Below, in pieces: positions 35,217 through 45,333 of a DNA stretch of 64,000 bases (the stretch's first letter is position 1; every line of letters begins with the position of its first letter). The position numbers and the translations under genes were made by a program. The stretch covers positions 39,673 through 103,672 of the forward strand of contig ATWE01000017.1 of the NCBI GenBank assembly GCA_000421085.1. Reading direction: 5' to 3'. Source of the DNA: Ensifer sp. USDA 6670. GTDB taxonomy: Bacteria > Pseudomonadota > Alphaproteobacteria > Rhizobiales > Rhizobiaceae. The notes under the pieces are model-generated. The model saw only the letters and a program-made list of their open reading frames with translations, was not told the DNA's origin and ran no database searches.

Positions 35217-36205
35217 ATGATGGGGAGCAAGTCCCGCATGCAAGGCAAGGTTTCGTCCAAACAAGACGCGGCGTCCTCAGTTTATGTCGGCGTGGACGTG
35301 TGTAAAGAGTGGCTGGATATCCATATCCATCCGCAGAGCCACAGCCGCCGGCTCAGCAATGACAAAAGCGGCATCCGTCAGCTGAAGCGGATTCTGGCGC
35401 AACTGGCACCGGCCTGCATCGTGAGGCAACCGGCAAGTTCCACCGTCCGGCCCATCGCTCGCTCAGTGCCGACGGCTTTGCTGTCGCCATCGTTGATCCG
35501 CTGCGAGCCCGAATGTTTGCCCGCTCCTGTGGCTATCTCGCCAAGACCGACCGCCTCGACGCCCGCCTGCTGGCGTTGCTGGCCCAGGCGCTGCGACCGG
35601 AAGCGACGCCAACGCCGACGCTGGCAATCGAGGCGCTGCAGGAACTGGTGAACGCGAGATCAGCGGCAATGGCGGAACTCACCGCCCTCAAGAACCGGTT
35701 GAAGGCAAGCGACACCGGCTTTTTGTGCGGCGAACTCGCTCGCCTCATCAAAGTCCTGCAGCGACATGTACAACGGCTTGACGACGAAATTGAACGTCGG
35801 ATCGGCGAGGAACCGGAGCTACGCCGCAAGGCCGAGATCCTGACCTCCATTCCCGGCATTGGTCGCACCACCGCAGTCGCATTGATCTCCGGGATGGCGG
35901 AGTTGGGCACCTGCTCCGGCAAACAGGCGGCTATGCTGGCTGGAGTCGCGCCCGTCGCCAACGACAGCGGCGCCAGGGCCGGCCGCCGCTCCATTCGTGC
36001 CGGTCGGCCGGCGCCGCGGCGCGCGCTCTACATGGCGGCACTCACGGCCACCCGCTACAACCCGGCTCTCGCCCTCTTTGCCAAGGCGCTCGAAACCGCC
36101 GGCAAACCGCCCAAGGTCATCCTCGTCGCCGTCATGCGAAAACTCGTCGTCCTCGCCAACACCCTCGTCGCGCAGGATCGCCTCTGGCAGCCAACACCAC
36201 CTTGA
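35217..36205 (+). pseudogene. IS110-family transposase (DEDD/Tnp_20), frameshifted
   Basis: The N-terminal part reads SVYVGVDVCKEWLDIHI (first catalytic Asp). Near 35420 four nucleotides are missing where relatives read IVMEATGKFHR, so the frame changes to EATGKFHRPAHRSL, then YLAKTDRLDARLLALLA and LTSIPGIGRTTAVALISGM, with GVAPVANDSGARAGRR and RRALYMAALTATRYNP. All catalytic blocks are present but split over two frames (35217-about 35420 and about 35425-36205). A 230-residue C-terminal product from 35513 is possible but would be inactive alone. Confidence 0.88.
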
Positions 36206-36355
36206 CAACAAACACAGATGCTCATCTCGCCGCCTTCCGGCCAAATTAAGGCGCCGCCGTTACAGCCGTATCATGGCACATTCGCGCCCGCAGCCCTCAC
36301 GATCCGACGCCAAGGGCGAGCCCCTCAGCGCCATGATCACCGGCTTCGTGGATCT

Positions 36356-38074
36356 TTAACCATCCGCGCGCGGTGCGCTCCGCAGATGCTCGACGGCGCG
36401 ATAGGCGAAGGTGATGGCGGGCCCCAAGGTTATCCCGGGGCCTGGATAGGTTCCGCCCATAATGGAATTGGCCATGTTGCCGCACGCATAAAGCCCAGCT
36501 ATCGGCACCCCCCGCTTGTCGACCACCCGTGCCCATTCGTCGGTCACCAAACCGGCCGCGGCGCCTATATCGGACGGATAGAGTTTGACGGCATAGAACG
36601 GCGGCTTCTCGATCAACCCAAGGGTGGGGTTAGGTCCCGAGGCGGCGGCATCCCCGTTGATCCGGTGATACTCGGTTTCGCCGCGCCCGAAATCCAGATC
36701 TCTGCCGGTGCGCCCGAACTCGTTCATGCGGGCAACCGTTGCTTCGAGCTGGCCAGAATTTATCGCGAGCTTGGCGCCAAGTTCAGCCAGCGAGGCGCCG
36801 GCCGTGAGATAGCCGTCGTTCAGGAACGGTCGCAGGTTCAGCGCCCCTGGCCGCACCATTCCAAGGCCATATTTTTTCAAGCCGATGGCATCTGTGACGA
36901 TGTAACAAGGTATGGTGGGAGAGTGCCTGTGCGCCTCAATCATGGCACGGGCGAAGCGATGGTATGAGGTCGCCTCATTGACGAAGCGTTGCCCCAACTG
37001 GTTGACACACACGGTTCCCGGCTTGCTTCTGTCGAGGATGAAGTGAGGAAAAAGGGCCATCGAGCCATCCGCCCGTTTACGCCGCGACACCGGAGCCCAG
37101 AATGCACCGTCGAGATTCGAATGTCCGATCTGCGCTCCAACTGCAAGGGCAAGGTCGTGCAGCGCACCGTCATGTTGCGGTGTCGTGAGGCTAAGCGCCG
37201 AGGCGGCGTCACCTAGCAGCTGCTGTCGATGCTTAGGATGGTGATTGAACCCTCCTGCAGCCAGTATGACGGCATCGCGCGCGTGTACGGTGCGCTGGTG
37301 CGTGCCGTTCAAAAGCACGAGCCCCTCGACCTTCCCCCCCACAAGAAGCAAACGCTCCACCGTTGTCTCCAGAACGATGGCACAATTCAAGTTCTTCACA
37401 CTTTGCAGAAGCCGTGCGACCAGCGCGTTGCCCATCACCAGGCGCGTACCCCTCGGGCCCCGGAGTCGGTCGACAGCGTAGCGCACGAACAGCGCGGTGG
37501 AATGCCGAAACGACTGCCATGACTTCGCAAGATTCAACAGGTGATTGATGTCCCTACGGTCGACCATCATTCCGCCGAACAGCGTGAATTCAGGCATTGG
37601 CGGCAGTAAGAGGCGCAGGTCCTTGCCCAGCCTTCTTCCATCGAAAGGAAGCGGCTCCAGAGCTCGGCCCCGAAGCACAGCACCGTCGACTTGCTGCTCA
37701 TAGTCAGGATGGGTCGGATACGCCCTAAAAGCGACCTCAGTCCGACTCTCCAGCAACTCGACTGCGCCCGGTCCGCTGGCTAGGAACTGGTCGCGAAGCT
37801 TCCGCTCGGAATGCGTGCCGACGACCCCCGAGAGAAATGCAGACGCCATTTCCAGACTGTCCTGCGCGCCAACTGACCTAGCATGCAGCGAGTTCGGAAT
37901 CCACACCGTCCCGGCCGACAGCGCCGTTGTGCCGCCGACATGTCTTGCACGTTCGACGACAAGAACGGATTTTCCCGCTAGCGCCGCAAAAACCGCTGCC
38001 GAAAGCCCGGCTCCGCCGGCACCGACGACAATGACATCGTAGCTCTCCGCGATACCGTCCAAGCTTGTAATCAT
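36356..38074 (-). CDS. FAD-dependent dehydrogenase of the fumarate reductase/3-ketosteroid-dehydrogenase family
   Basis: 572 residues. FAD-binding YDVIVVGAGGAGLSAAVFAA near 12-31; GGTTALSAGTVWIPNS, then DAVILAAGGFNHHP, and at the C-terminus GLYACGNMANSIMGGTYPGP with GITLGPAITFAYRA complete the flavoprotein pattern. Such enzymes insert C=C bonds next to carbonyls (KstD) or reduce them (fumarate/urocanate reductases). GGGAG lies 8 nt before the ATG at 38074; the frame extends in-frame to 38140. It stands alone between the IS110 element and the dad locus. Substrate unknown; it lacks an obvious partner reductase. Confidence 0.83.
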   Translation of the reverse strand: MITSLDGIAESYDVIVVGAGGAGLSAAVFAALAGKSVLVVERARHVGGTTALSAGTVWIPNSLHARSVGAQDSLEMASAFLSGVVGTHSERKLRDQFLASGPGAVELLESRTEVAFRAYPTHPDYEQQVDGAVLRGRALEPLPFDGRRLGKDLRLLLPPMPEFTLFGGMMVDRRDINHLLNLAKSWQSFRHSTALFVRYAVDRLRGPRGTRLVMGNALVARLLQSVKNLNCAIVLETTVERLLLVGGKVEGLVLLNGTHQRTVHARDAVILAAGGFNHHPKHRQQLLGDAASALSLTTPQHDGALHDLALAVGAQIGHSNLDGAFWAPVSRRKRADGSMALFPHFILDRSKPGTVCVNQLGQRFVNEATSYHRFARAMIEAHRHSPTIPCYIVTDAIGLKKYGLGMVRPGALNLRPFLNDGYLTAGASLAELGAKLAINSGQLEATVARMNEFGRTGRDLDFGRGETEYHRINGDAAASGPNPTLGLIEKPPFYAVKLYPSDIGAAAGLVTDEWARVVDKRGVPIAGLYACGNMANSIMGGTYPGPGITLGPAITFAYRAVEHLRSAPRADG

Positions 38075-38482
38075 CAGAACCACTCCCGCCTGAAGGCGGC
38101 CGCGCAAACGACAGCCTCTTCCTACGTCGACGTCGCGCACCCGCCATCACGCTCTGGAATATGCTAGTGGATCATTCCGGCCGAATGAAAAGCGCCAGTG
38201 CACCACAAGTGAAGCAGACCAATTCTCGATTTCCTCCTTCCGTCTTCATCCGCCGCTGCGGCAAAGCTGCGATGAACGGCTGGATTGAGAATCAACGCGG
38301 GTACTGTGCGTTCCAGTCTCGAGATTCCGCTTTCCACCACCCACGATGCTAGTGAAGGCGAATTCTCGACCTCCATGCCGATCGATCCGCCGATGACGGG
38401 GTCGAGCCGCGATTGGTGTCAACAGGCTGGGATACGACAACGCTGAAAGCAGTTGATGGAAATGCCGACCTGGGTTCTGCAT
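38075..38482. other. Intergenic gap between FAD dehydrogenase and Lrp genes
   Basis: About 400 nt between the FAD-dehydrogenase start and the 3' end of the Lrp gene. No gene, tRNA or clear operator is seen. The AT-richer part around 38155-38240 may hold the FAD-dehydrogenase promoter. Confidence 0.3.
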
Positions 38483-38947
38483 TCAGCGACGTGCTTTCGG
38501 CCGCGTCGCAAGCACATTTCGGATTGAGAAGCTCGAGTGGATTCGAGACACGCCCGGCAGTTTCGACAGTATCTCTTTGTGAATGCGTTCGAACTCGCCA
38601 GCGTTGGCGACCTCGACGCGCAGAAGATAGTCCGAGCCACCGGTCATCAGGAAGCACTCGCGGATTTCCGGGTGCCTGCGTACCGCCGCCTCGAAGCGGT
38701 CCAGATGGTCTTCCGTCTGCCGTTCCAACGTGATGTTGATGATGACGGCTATGGTCGCCTCGACGTTCGATGTGTCCACCAGCGCCGTATAGCCGCGGAT
38801 GACACCGGCCTGTTCCATCAGTCTGATGCGCCGCAAACAAGCGGACGGTGAAAGGCCAACTTCAGCCGCTAGGCTCGCATTGCTCGTGCGTGCATCCAGC
38901 CGCAGCAGCCGAAGGATGTTGCGATCAATCGCATCGAGTCCCGTCAT
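38483..38947 (-). CDS. Lrp/AsnC-family regulator (DadR-like)
   Basis: 154 residues. HTH at about 5-50 (LDAIDRNILRLLRLDART, LAAEVGLSPSACLRRIRLM) and a RAM ligand-binding domain (RHPEIRECFLMTGGSDYLL). Divergent from the alanine racemase and D-amino-acid dehydrogenase genes, the usual position of DadR/BkdR-type activators that respond to alanine or other amino acids. The 125-nt intergenic region (38948-39072) is AT-rich, with repeated CAATCA/GATCAT-like Lrp-type stretches, and would hold the shared promoter. Confidence 0.9.
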   Translation of the reverse strand: MTGLDAIDRNILRLLRLDARTSNASLAAEVGLSPSACLRRIRLMEQAGVIRGYTALVDTSNVEATIAVIINITLERQTEDHLDRFEAAVRRHPEIRECFLMTGGSDYLLRVEVANAGEFERIHKEILSKLPGVSRIHSSFSIRNVLATRPKARR

Positions 38948-39072
38948 TGCAGATTATTCCGAAACTTCGTCGTTCCTTTCAACAATCACGATCATGAACA
39001 ACAATCAAGTGCTGTTTCGTCGGCAATTTCACGATCATTTCACTAGTCTCCGCCGGCAAGGAGGGATCGGAA

Positions 39073-40206
39073 ATGGACAGCTCAACACAGGTAAAAAAGC
39101 AGGTCGGAGCGACCGTTACACACGGCGCGTCGGGCTACCTGACCATCGATCTTGCCGCCCTTGCCCGCAACTATGAGCGTTTGGCCGCGGAGGTTGCGCC
39201 GGCACGTGCAGCGGCTGTGGTCAAGGCAGATGCCTACGGGCTCGGTGCCGACCGGGTTGCTACGAAGCTCTATGCTCACGGCTGCCGCCACTTCTTCGTC
39301 GCCCAGTTCAAAGAAGCATTGCATTTGCGTCCCCTCCTTGCCGCCGATGCCATGATTTACGTGCTGAATGGCCTCCAGCCCGGCAACGAAGCCACCTGCG
39401 CCCAGGAAGGCATAGTGCCGGTTATTAACTCGCTGGAGCAATGGCAGCAATGGGCAAGGGCAGCGCACGCAGTCCATCACGCGCTCCCGGCGGTGCTGCA
39501 ATTCGACACCGGCATGTCACGCCTCGGCGTGCCGCCGGAAGAACGGGCAGCCCTTGCAGACCTCGTGAGGGCGGAGAACGGAATCGGTGTCCTGTTCATA
39601 ATGAGCCATCTCGCCTGCGCCGACGATGCTGACAGCAACCAGAACGGCGGCCAGCTCGCCGAGATGAGCCGAATTGGGGCGGAGTTTCCGCGACTTCCCG
39701 TCTGCTTCGCCAATTCGGGCGGCATCTTTCTAGGCAAGCCGTATCATGGTGTCATCGCTCGTCCCGGCATCGCACTTTATGGCGGCCCGCCGACCGCCTG
39801 CCGGGCGAACCCGATGGAGCCGGTCGTGCGCCTGGATGTCGCTGTGGTGCAGACCCGCATCGTGCCCGGCGGCACACGCGTCGGCTATGGCGGCGCGCAT
39901 GTCACAACGTCAGAAACCCGCCTCGCAACCATTGCCGCCGGTTATGCGGATGGCCTTCCGCGCAGCCTGAGCGACCGCGGCGCCGTCTATTGCGACGATA
40001 TCCGCCTGCCGATCGTCGGGCGCGTCTCGATGGACAGCATCACCATCGATATCTCCGCCCTGCCCGAGGGCCGCTTCAAGCTCGGCAGTCTCGTGGAAGT
40101 CCTCGGACCCAACCAGACGCTCGAGGACGTCGCACGCGACGCCGGCACCATTTGCTACGAGATCCTGACAAGTCTCGGCCATCGCTACGAGCGGCAATAC
40201 CGCTGA
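39073..40206 (+). CDS. Alanine racemase, catabolic type
   Basis: 377 residues, fold-type III PLP enzyme. Lys51 (VVKADAYGLGAD) forms the PLP aldimine and Tyr272 (RVGYGGAH) is the opposite base; RPGIALYGGPPT and GRVSMDSITIDISALPEG are family blocks. It interconverts L- and D-alanine, and in the dad arrangement produces D-alanine for DadA. AAGGAGG lies before the ATG. 27 nt ahead of dadA and divergent from the Lrp gene, so it is the DadX-type racemase of this locus. Confidence 0.93.
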   Translation: MDSSTQVKKQVGATVTHGASGYLTIDLAALARNYERLAAEVAPARAAAVVKADAYGLGADRVATKLYAHGCRHFFVAQFKEALHLRPLLAADAMIYVLNGLQPGNEATCAQEGIVPVINSLEQWQQWARAAHAVHHALPAVLQFDTGMSRLGVPPEERAALADLVRAENGIGVLFIMSHLACADDADSNQNGGQLAEMSRIGAEFPRLPVCFANSGGIFLGKPYHGVIARPGIALYGGPPTACRANPMEPVVRLDVAVVQTRIVPGGTRVGYGGAHVTTSETRLATIAAGYADGLPRSLSDRGAVYCDDIRLPIVGRVSMDSITIDISALPEGRFKLGSLVEVLGPNQTLEDVARDAGTICYEILTSLGHRYERQYR

Positions 40207-40233
40207 CCCTATCTCTTCCCCAGTGAGGACATC

Positions 40234-41484
40234 ATGAAAGTCATCGTACTCGGCGCCGGCATCGTCGGCGTCACGTCGGCCTATCAACTTGCCAAGGCCG
40301 GACACGACGTCACCGTCGTCGACCGCCAGCCCGGCCCGGCGCTGGAGACGAGCTTTGCCAATGCCGGCGAAGTCTCCTTCGGCTACTGCTCGCCCTGGGC
40401 AGCCCCTGGCATCCCGATGAAGGCGATGAAGTGGTTGTTCATGGAGCACGCACCGCTGATTCTGCGTCCGAAGGTCGATTTCGCCATGCTGTGCTGGATG
40501 GCGAAGATGCTCTCGAACTGCACCTCGGGACGCTATGCCATCAACAAGAGCCGCATGTTGCGGCTCGCCGACTACAGCCGCGTCTCGCTCGCCGCTCTCC
40601 GTGCAGAGACCGACATCGCCTATGACGAGCGCATGCAGGGCACGCTGCAATTGTTCCGCACCCAGCAGCAGCTCGATGCTTCCGGCAAGGACGTCAAGGC
40701 GCTCGCCGCCGACGGCGTTCCCTATAAGGTACTCGACCGCGATGGCTGCATTCGCGTCGAGCCGGCTCTCAAACATGTGCGCGACAAGATCGTTGGCGGC
40801 CTGCTGACGCCCAAGGACGAGACCGGCGACTGCTTTAAGTTCGCCAACGGGCTTGCAAAAAAGGCGGAAAGCCTCGGCGTACGCTTCAACTATGACAGCA
40901 TCATCCGCGGCCTCGACATTGAAGGCGGTCGTGTGCGCAGCGTCGTTACCGCGCACGGAACCCTTGAGGCCAACGCGGTTGTCGTGGCGCTCGGCAGCTT
41001 CTCGCCGCTCCTCGTCAGACCGCACGGCATCCGCCTGCCGGTCTATCCGGTCAAGGGCTATTCGCTGACGATCCCGATCACCGACGCGTCGCGCGCTCCG
41101 GAATCGACGGTTATGGACGAGACCTTCAAGATCGCCATTACAAGGCTCGGCGACCGCATCCGCGTCGGCGGCATGGCGGAAATCTCCGGCTACAGCAACG
41201 ATCTCGGCGAGCCCCGCCGCCTCACGCTTCAACATTCCGTCACCGATCTCTTCCCGGGCGGCGACGTGTCGAAGGCCAGTTTCTGGTCGGGCCTTCGCCC
41301 GATGACGCCGGATGGTACGCCGGTCATAGGCCCGACGAAGATCGCCGGCCTGTACCTTAACACCGGTCACGGCACGCTCGGCTGGACGATGAGTTCCGGC
41401 TCGGCCCGGGTGATCGCGGATCTCGTCAGCGACCGCAAACCGGAGATCGACGCCACCGATCTCGCAATCGCCCGTTACGCGTGA
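40234..41484 (+). CDS. dadA: D-amino-acid dehydrogenase DadA
   Basis: 416 residues, membrane-associated FAD enzyme that deaminates D-amino acids to 2-oxo acids and passes electrons to the respiratory chain. N-terminal [20 protein letters not shown] binds [40 protein letters not shown] and the C-terminal [18 protein letters not shown] are DadA hallmarks. Intact counterpart of the broken copy at 28307-29556. Together with the racemase it allows use of alanine as carbon and nitrogen source. Confidence 0.95.
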   Translation: MKVIVLGAGIVGVTSAYQLAKAGHDVTVVDRQPGPALETSFANAGEVSFGYCSPWAAPGIPMKAMKWLFMEHAPLILRPKVDFAMLCWMAKMLSNCTSGRYAINKSRMLRLADYSRVSLAALRAETDIAYDERMQGTLQLFRTQQQLDASGKDVKALAADGVPYKVLDRDGCIRVEPALKHVRDKIVGGLLTPKDETGDCFKFANGLAKKAESLGVRFNYDSIIRGLDIEGGRVRSVVTAHGTLEANAVVVALGSFSPLLVRPHGIRLPVYPVKGYSLTIPITDASRAPESTVMDETFKIAITRLGDRIRVGGMAEISGYSNDLGEPRRLTLQHSVTDLFPGGDVSKASFWSGLRPMTPDGTPVIGPTKIAGLYLNTGHGTLGWTMSSGSARVIADLVSDRKPEIDATDLAIARYA

Positions 41485-41785
41485 ACGCCTCGATTTGGCC
41501 ACCTGTCGAGGAGGCAAGTCATGACATCCGCACAAGCCTCACAAGCACAAGACCAGTCGGAAGCACCATGATGCTCGCGTTCATCACCGGCGCGGAGAGA
41601 ATTTGCACCGCGTCGTGTTCGCAAGCAACGCCGAGGCGGCTGGCGATACGAGCGATCCCAGCCGCACCGGCTTGTGCATTCCTTTGCCCAGGTTGGCCGC
41701 CCGTATTTCCTACAATTTCGCTGCCGAAACACTGCCGATAAGATCCGGTCTCCGATCTGAAGAGTGACCCTCGGATTACAGAGCA
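41485..41785. other. Promoter region upstream of the luxR-like gene
   Basis: 301 nt with no gene. A poor lux-box-like sequence (ACCTGT at 41501, GCAAGT at 41514-41519) is noted but not claimed. No terminator-like hairpin after dadA was found. Confidence 0.3.
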
Positions 41786-42544
41786 ATGGCAGCAAACCGA
41801 AGCATTCTCCCCATAGTCGATCACCGTCGACTGTCCCTGTCGCTGATAACGCTGCAGGCGGCGAAGCATCTCGAGGATCTTCACCCTGCACTCGACAAAC
41901 TTTGCGTGCGATATGGCTTGTCGCACATGACATTCCTTGTGGTTTGCAGCGGAGGTAGGTCGGGCGTGTACCCCTATTACTGTACGACCTATCCAGAAAC
42001 GTGGACTGATATTTATGTCGACAGGGGCTTCTTCGACATTGACCCGGTGATTGACGTCGTTCGGTGGGGGTTCCTGCCGGTGGACTGGTCCTCTCTCGAT
42101 CGACGGTCAGCGCAGGCCTCACGCTTATTCAGAGAAGCGTGTTCCTACGACGTCGGCCCCCATGGCCTCACGATCCCTACCCGGGGATCGAAAGGCGAGC
42201 GCTGCCTCTTCTCCGTGACCTCGAACCTACCTAGGCGCGATTGGTTGCGGCTGCGCGCTTCGAGCATTCACGAGTTGCAGATTCTTTCCCACTATCTTCA
42301 TCAGACGGTGCTTTCTGCCAGCGGCCTTCGAGAGTTCGACCGTTATCGGAACCTCTCCAGGCGCGAAATGCAGTGCCTGCAGCTGCTTGCAGCGGGCCGG
42401 ATTTCCAAACAGATAGCAGCGGACCTCGGAATCTCAGAAAACGCCGTGAAATTGTACCTGCGTTCGGCAAGGACCAAACTGGATGCTGCTACAAGCTATC
42501 AGGCCGTTGCCAAGGCGAGCTTCCTCGAGTTGATCACGATCTGA
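41786..42544 (+). CDS. LuxR-family regulator with autoinducer-binding domain (LuxR solo)
   Basis: 252 residues. The N-terminal domain has the six residues invariant in AHL receptors, at TraR-like spacing: Trp73, Tyr77, Asp86, Pro87, Trp101 and Gly127. The C-terminal GerE-type HTH has Glu194, Leu198 and Gly204 (SRREMQCLQLLAAGRISKQ). No luxI-type synthase occurs in the window, so this is a solo here. It is followed directly (stop 42544, next frame from 42545) by a methyltransferase-like gene and an unknown gene, which are its likeliest targets. Ligand may be an AHL from a synthase elsewhere or from neighbours. Confidence 0.9.
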   Translation: MAANRSILPIVDHRRLSLSLITLQAAKHLEDLHPALDKLCVRYGLSHMTFLVVCSGGRSGVYPYYCTTYPETWTDIYVDRGFFDIDPVIDVVRWGFLPVDWSSLDRRSAQASRLFREACSYDVGPHGLTIPTRGSKGERCLFSVTSNLPRRDWLRLRASSIHELQILSHYLHQTVLSASGLREFDRYRNLSRREMQCLQLLAAGRISKQIAADLGISENAVKLYLRSARTKLDAATSYQAVAKASFLELITI

Positions 42545-43822
42545 GTGCGCTCGGTCGCAGATTCGAGACCGATGTCCTCCATGGGCTTTCCCGACAACAT
42601 CAATCTACCGAACTCGGTAGATTGGCTGCCCCCTCCCTATGGTCCACACATGGCACTGTCAAACTCAGCCACGGCAGATGCTGTCGCAACGAACATCTCG
42701 ATGAAAGCTGAGATGAAGCGCGCCTCCGCCGGTGATATTTGGGAGATGGCTATGGTGGATCGACTAACGATTGAACATTGGCGAAACGCTCCCAGGCTTA
42801 CATCATTCGCCACGTTCTTCGAACACACCGCAAGCGGACAAGGTGGAGCACCGGACCTTGCCCAGCCGCAGCTCGACATGAGTCTGCTCGACTTCGATCT
42901 TGAGGCCGCAGTTTTCGTGGATACCCACCGGCGTCTTTGGGGACACTTCGACAGCCATTACTTTGCTAGCATTCCCTATAGGCTCGAAGAGGAATGCCGC
43001 CTGGGTGCTGCGATACTTTCCTTCGCCTTGAGGACCTGGGCGCGCAACGCTTCCCCCACGACAATATACACGCTGGGCACGGGCACTGGTTGCCTTGCGC
43101 GCACTCTCGCCACGCTTGGTAATGGTCGCATCAAAACGCTCTGCTGCAGTCCAACGGCAGCCAATCGGGCATCGTTCTTTGCGAACCGGGGAAGCGAGCA
43201 CGCGCACTTCTTCCACGGCCCGTTTTTTGAGCTGGACGACGACCGATACGCAACCGACGACGATCTCCTCCCATTTCGGGGCGGATTTGACGTGCTGTTG
43301 GAGGACACGACGTTTCAGATGTACGACCGTGATCGGATAAAGCAGCTGGAGTTCGTCGTTCCCCGCATACGGCACGGCGGTCTCCTCGTCCAAGTGCAGA
43401 AGCTCGCTCATGAAGACCGCGACATTTATGAGGAACGCGAGCGGCAGAAGGACGAGCTTTTTAAATCCCGGTTCTTCTCGACAGGTCACATCTCCGCCAA
43501 AAAGGATGAAGTCCTAAACACCATGACGGATCTTCAAGTCGATCTGGCGACAACGAGAGCCGCCCTGAGGGTGTTTTTCCGATACTCAGTGCTGACTTGG
43601 AATAGCGGGAACTTCTACACGATCGTGTCATCCAACTCCCGAGCTTCCGTTTTCGAACTGATTTCGCTGATGTTGAAGCCGGCTATTCCACCCGGCTATT
43701 GCTCCGAACGTTTGCCAGCCGCGATCGTCGATACCGAGATAGAGGCGTTGGCCCCTGATCTGACGTGGCGCAGCGCGAACACCATGATGGTGCTTGCGCC
43801 GAAGCTTGGCATCATGAAATGA
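42545..43822 (+). CDS. SAM-dependent-methyltransferase-like protein
   Basis: Up to 425 residues; the start is uncertain (GTG at 42545 adjoining the luxR stop, or ATGs at 42572, 42581 or 42650). The core has a Rossmann methyltransferase layout: LGAAILSFALRTWA, then TIYTLGTGTGCLARTLATLG (motif I), KTLCCSPTAANRASFFANRG, FDVLLEDTTFQMYDRDRI (motif IV region) and IRHGGLLVQVQKL. The conserved acidic residue ending beta-2 is not obvious, so the cofactor is not certain. Its stop overlaps the next gene's ATG (ATGA at 43819). I do not recognise a characterised homologue; a small-molecule modifying role under LuxR control is inference. Confidence 0.65.
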   Translation: MRSVADSRPMSSMGFPDNINLPNSVDWLPPPYGPHMALSNSATADAVATNISMKAEMKRASAGDIWEMAMVDRLTIEHWRNAPRLTSFATFFEHTASGQGGAPDLAQPQLDMSLLDFDLEAAVFVDTHRRLWGHFDSHYFASIPYRLEEECRLGAAILSFALRTWARNASPTTIYTLGTGTGCLARTLATLGNGRIKTLCCSPTAANRASFFANRGSEHAHFFHGPFFELDDDRYATDDDLLPFRGGFDVLLEDTTFQMYDRDRIKQLEFVVPRIRHGGLLVQVQKLAHEDRDIYEERERQKDELFKSRFFSTGHISAKKDEVLNTMTDLQVDLATTRAALRVFFRYSVLTWNSGNFYTIVSSNSRASVFELISLMLKPAIPPGYCSERLPAAIVDTEIEALAPDLTWRSANTMMVLAPKLGIMK

Positions 43823-45222
43823 CGGTAATGCGAAAGACCGGCGAGCACTGCAGCGCAGCCGACGTGCGACGCGCGTTGTCTGCCTTGATGCCGCATCTTA
43901 CCTCGTATTGGGAGCGTCCCCTTCGACACTACGCTTCGTTTGCCCACGACGTCGAGAAATTCCATTCAAAGTGTTGCGTGCGTCGTCATGCAATGGAGCT
44001 GCTCCGCGGTTGCATCGAACGAGCGGCGCGCAGGTCCGGTTACAAGCCTCAGGAAGCTCGAAGCGCCAGCCTTCAGTTGGTGGCGTCGCCGGTGCTGCAG
44101 ACCGGTCCGCATTGCCTGCTGCTCATCGAACCGGATGCGTTCTATACGCATCTGTTCAGCCTGTTGGGCCTGAACGTCCATAACCGCGAATGGTACATCA
44201 CGTATCACGCCTCGACGGTCAGTTTCGCGGAAAAGGCCAAGAAGGGTCCCGGCTGGCTCTGGCTTGAAGACGAGGCCCTCAACGTCTTTGGCTTACCCCG
44301 GAGCCGGATGGATTCATTCAGCATCTGCGCTCTGAATGGTCCCTATCGCTTCGCGCTCTCGAATGCCAAAGGCGATCCGGCACCCAATGCCACTGCCGCC
44401 GGTCTCCTTGGCGAACTGCCGTCGGAGGAATTTGCTTCTGCGGCCGACGCAATCAGGGCGGCCAATCAAACCCTCTGGCACGGGAAGCTCCCCTCGCCCA
44501 TCAAGCTACTTCAGCTCGACGATTTCGACATCGCAGACCTGGTCGCCGATCATCTCGACGACGCGGGATCCTGGATGTCGGCTGGTTTCATCGAAGACGG
44601 AAAGGCTGCCGAGAGCATCCTGCACGCCATGGATCGCCTGAACGTTGGACCTTGGCAGGGTTGGGTACGCAGAACGACCGATCTGTTCTGGCGGATGGAA
44701 AAAGGTAGGATTGTTCCACTCCGCCTCCAGGACAACGCCCTCAGGGCTGCTGCCCCGTCCAGCTTTAAAGTGATGTTCCGGCCGAACAGTATCGCAGCGG
44801 CGCTTCGGCAACGAGCGATCGTGCCCAGCCTCTATACAGTGTTCCTGGTGACATCCATTCTGCCCGGCGTGAGGGCACTTGGGGGATGTCGCCAGACCAT
44901 CTACTACCCGCTTATGCGCCATCTAACCGCGGTCGGCCTCGAGCAATCCGGTAATTTCGATCTCTTGACCGAGCTGCGTGGGGACGATCGACCCGGGCTC
45001 TGGGGGCATCGTATCTTGAAGCCTGCGGGCGGCTATCCCTTCCAGGAGCTTTTCGGCGATGCCCCGAGGCCCCTTTCAGAATACGCGGAGATGCATTTGG
45101 TGCAGTCGAGCGGTGATCTCGGAAGTTTCACCCGGGATCCGATCTGGGCAGAGTTGTGGGCGCACATCGCCGGCGGGGTCGCTACGTCGGGGTCGGTCGA
45201 GTGGCAGTTGTCGGGATTTTGA
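43819..45222 (+). CDS. Conserved-looking protein of unknown function, translationally coupled
   Basis: 467 residues from the ATG at 43819, which overlaps the preceding stop; a second ATG at 43828 is possible. No motif I recognise. Features seen: an N-terminal helical part rich in Arg/His (MPHLTSYWERPLRHYASF), LLLIEPDAFYTHLFSLLGL, HNREWYITYHASTVSFAEKA, GPGWLWLEDEALNVFGLP, KLLQLDDFDIADLVADHLDD, and SLYTVFLVTSILPGVRALGG near the end. No signal peptide or clear membrane segment. Codon use is like its neighbours. Its coupling to a methyltransferase-like gene and a LuxR suggests a biosynthetic or acyl/amine-transfer enzyme, but function is unknown. Confidence 0.6.
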   Translation: MTVMRKTGEHCSAADVRRALSALMPHLTSYWERPLRHYASFAHDVEKFHSKCCVRRHAMELLRGCIERAARRSGYKPQEARSASLQLVASPVLQTGPHCLLLIEPDAFYTHLFSLLGLNVHNREWYITYHASTVSFAEKAKKGPGWLWLEDEALNVFGLPRSRMDSFSICALNGPYRFALSNAKGDPAPNATAAGLLGELPSEEFASAADAIRAANQTLWHGKLPSPIKLLQLDDFDIADLVADHLDDAGSWMSAGFIEDGKAAESILHAMDRLNVGPWQGWVRRTTDLFWRMEKGRIVPLRLQDNALRAAAPSSFKVMFRPNSIAAALRQRAIVPSLYTVFLVTSILPGVRALGGCRQTIYYPLMRHLTAVGLEQSGNFDLLTELRGDDRPGLWGHRILKPAGGYPFQELFGDAPRPLSEYAEMHLVQSSGDLGSFTRDPIWAELWAHIAGGVATSGSVEWQLSGF

Positions 45223-45333
45223 GCACGGGCGGATGCCGAGCGGTTTCGATGCTGGAGCGTCTACGTGCCACAGATCTGAGGGTGGCAGCATACGGCATTT
45301 CAGCCAGAACTAGGAACTTTGGTGGAGGTCGAT

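Larger units (their letters stand above)
35024..36235 (+). mobile_element. IS110-family insertion sequence, inactivated
   Basis: About 1.2 kb containing a roughly 190-nt non-coding left end with a strong hairpin, then one transposase gene carrying a frameshift. IS110 elements lack terminal inverted repeats, so the ends given here are approximate: the left end lies after the TIM-barrel stop and the right end shortly after the transposase stop. It separates the transaminase operon from the FAD dehydrogenase region. Confidence 0.65.

Noticed and set aside
41501..41519. lux-box-like ACCTGT...GCAAGT upstream of the LuxR gene
   Set aside because: Only about four of six paired positions are symmetric, and it is 267 nt from the gene next to the dadA stop; too weak to claim.
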